From CAZSLC01 sp964607675 (GTDB taxonomy: Bacteria > Bacteroidota > Bacteroidia > Bacteroidales > UBA932): a stretch of 64,000 nt of DNA. This document shows positions 62,610 through 64,000 of this stretch, piece by piece; the first letter of the stretch is position 1; the number at the start of each line of letters is the position of its first letter. The stretch is taken from NCBI GenBank assembly GCA_964607675.1, contig CAZSLC010000010.1, positions 1 through 64,000 on the forward strand, written 5' to 3'. The translations under genes and the position numbers were made by a program. The notes beneath the pieces were generated by a model that saw only the letters and a program-made list of their open reading frames with translations, ran no database searches and was not told the DNA's origin.

Positions 62610-63371
62610 ATGAAAAAGATTATTGTTTCATTGGTAGCGTTGTTGACGCTTATGAGTTGCGGCTCAGAAGATGGAGACAAATATCAGATATCTGATATTT
62701 CAGGTGAGTGGGTTACAGATGGTTATAGAAACGAAGTGATTAAATCACAGTCTCCAAAGGCGGCAACAGGAGTGCTCAATGGCTATACTGGCATTTGCAT
62801 CTCTGATGTAAAAGATAGTGCGTTTGTCCTCATCATTATCAACAATCACGAAGGTATCACTGGGTTAATCTCACCTTCTAAAAGGGGACGTGACTCGAAA
62901 TCTTTTAAATTTATCAACGATGAAGGATCTCCTATAGATATGGAGATATCCCTTGAGGATATGGACAATGGCAATAAGGTTGTAAGAGTAATAGAATATG
63001 GTGAAAATGATGTTGTGACGTCAACCAGCTCATTTGAAAGGGTAGCAGATTTCAAAGACATAAATGACCCATGCGGTCTCACTGCCATCCAAGTACTTCT
63101 GGAGGACAAATGGTGCGTCATCGACTCTGATGAGAAAAAAATTGCAGATATAAAAATCGATGAATATGGAAATATTGAGGGGTGGGAGATGTTCACCATT
63201 ATTAGAGTAAATACCGATTTTGTGATAGGTGGAGAAGATCAAGTGCGTCTTTCTACAGAAAACACTAGAGAAGCATTGCCACTCAGAGCAGATTTTCAAG
63301 GTGATAGAATATTACTATATGATTCAGATAGTTTGACTTATTCATTGATAAGAGACAATGTTGGTAATTAA
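62610..63371 (+). CDS. Hypothetical lipoprotein
   Basis: 253 residues, with a lipoprotein signal (Cys17 in LTLMSC). Two similar beta-rich halves are suggested by ISGEWVTDGYRNEVIK near 30 and LEDKWCVIDSDEKKIADI near 165. This is the lipocalin-like repeat often seen in Bacteroidota lipoproteins. No catalytic motif and no family recognised with confidence. It lies 25 bases after the MgtC-like gene and 33 before the glycosidase gene, so it may be co-transcribed with either. Confidence 0.7.
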   Translation: MKKIIVSLVALLTLMSCGSEDGDKYQISDISGEWVTDGYRNEVIKSQSPKAATGVLNGYTGICISDVKDSAFVLIIINNHEGITGLISPSKRGRDSKSFKFINDEGSPIDMEISLEDMDNGNKVVRVIEYGENDVVTSTSSFERVADFKDINDPCGLTAIQVLLEDKWCVIDSDEKKIADIKIDEYGNIEGWEMFTIIRVNTDFVIGGEDQVRLSTENTREALPLRADFQGDRILLYDSDSLTYSLIRDNVGN

Positions 63372-63404
63372 TTGTATAATTGATAAACTTAAATAATATA
63401 AAAT

Positions 63405-64000
63405 ATGAAAATATTAAATGCCTTTTTATTATCGTTATCCCTGACAATATGTGCATGCACTGGTGCAAATAGTGCTTATAATAAGACAGATAGAGGGACG
63501 GAGTGGAAATGGGACAATGGTACCATCGTAATAAAAACACCAGAACGTCCTGCTGGACAGGAGAGTGTTCTTCAATTGACAACCCCTAAATTGGAGGTGG
63601 TACGTGTAGGCTTCGTAGGGCTTGGAATGAGAGGTCCTGGAGCAGTTGAAAGATTTACTTATATACCAGGTACACAAGTAGTTGCCCTTTGCGATTATGA
63701 ATTAGAACGTGCCGAACAATCTCAAGAAATTCTTAAGAAAGCATCATTCCCAAAAGCAGCACTTTATAGTGGAGAAAAAGGGTATGAAGAGCTTTGCAAG
63801 AGAGATGACATAGATTTAGTCTATATTGCAGCAGACTGGCTCCACCATTTTCCTGTTGCAAAATGTGCCCTCGAAAATGGGAAGAATGTTGCAATTGAAG
63901 TCCCCTCTGCAATGAATCTTCAAGAGTGCTGGGACTTAATCAACCTTAGTGAAACTACAAGAAAACATTGTATGATTCTTGAGAATTGTTGCTATGATTG
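63405..64000 (+). CDS. GH109-type NAD-dependent glycosidase (Gfo/Idh/MocA fold), 5' part
   Basis: The first 198 codons are visible and the gene runs out of the window. A hydrophobic N-terminal signal with cysteines at 16 and 18 suggests export, possibly as a lipoprotein. After a linker, the Rossmann loop VRVGFVGLGMRGPG binds NAD, and NVAIEVPSAMNLQECW and CMILENCCYD match the GH109 alpha-N-acetylgalactosaminidase branch of Gfo/Idh/MocA proteins. These remove GalNAc by a redox elimination mechanism, for example from mucin or blood-group glycans. The catalytic and C-terminal parts cannot be checked here. Confidence 0.8.
   Translation, partial: MKILNAFLLSLSLTICACTGANSAYNKTDRGTEWKWDNGTIVIKTPERPAGQESVLQLTTPKLEVVRVGFVGLGMRGPGAVERFTYIPGTQVVALCDYELERAEQSQEILKKASFPKAALYSGEKGYEELCKRDDIDLVYIAADWLHHFPVAKCALENGKNVAIEVPSAMNLQECWDLINLSETTRKHCMILENCCYD

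Noticed and set aside
1..64000. CRISPR arrays, insertion sequences, prophage or toxin-antitoxin pairs
   Set aside because: No regularly spaced repeats, transposase or phage structural genes, and no small paired genes of those families, were found.

Overview
The window is a 64 kb stretch of a low-GC (roughly mid-30s %, by eye) chromosome of a Bacteroidota bacterium, most likely Bacteroidales. Four things point there: the many promoters of the form TTTG-N18-20-TAnnTTTG, the absence of Shine-Dalgarno-like sites, a FimA/Mfa-type fimbrillin operon, and an 11-subunit complex I with fused NuoCD and no NuoEFG. Lipoproteins and secreted peptidases are abundant. I see no phage, transposase, CRISPR array or rRNA. 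The assignment rests on these features, not on a database search.

Layout. 1-460: C-terminal piece of an AAA ATPase, a terminator and a tRNA-Val. 535-3630 (minus): two-gene fimbrillin operon with a structured leader. 3745-5464 (plus): DUF47 regulator and Pit phosphate transporter, converging on htpG (minus). 7560-10963: a giant amidase/golvesin-type surface protein divergent from a D-cysteine desulfhydrase-like PLP enzyme. 11911-13916: VanZ-like protein, outer-membrane barrel and transaldolase.

13937-24114 is a surface polysaccharide locus: nucleotidyltransferase, CapD-like dehydratase, two family-2 glycosyltransferases, Wza- and Wzz-like export proteins, a sugar epimerase and a WecA/MraY-like initiating transferase. 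It has no recognisable flippase or polymerase. A HAD phosphatase and an exported TapB/DUF3108-like protein follow.

25702-36824 is a run of ten close-packed plus-strand genes: tri-haem peroxidase, methylmalonyl-CoA decarboxylase, M49-like and M81 lipoprotein peptidases, acyl-CoA ligase, ankyrin protein, glutamate symporter and three small membrane proteins. It reads as a peptide/amino-acid use and stress operon. Next come ElbB, an M28 peptidase divergent from an M1 aminopeptidase, and a TPR sensor kinase.

43873-47279 is a thiol/persulfide module: a thioredoxin lipoprotein divergent from a four-part CoA-disulfide reductase-rhodanese-TusA-DsrE fusion, with a cysteine-rich MarR regulator directly behind the fusion. 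It is followed by a VanX-type dipeptidase, malic enzyme, and a beta-propeller transglutaminase. 52021-61735 (minus) is the complete membrane and hydrogenase-like part of complex I (nuoN to nuoA). The window ends with MgtC, a small lipoprotein and the start of a GH109-type glycosidase.

Several reading frames can be extended upstream through their own promoters. In those cases I moved the start to the first ATG after the -7 box and say so in the entry.
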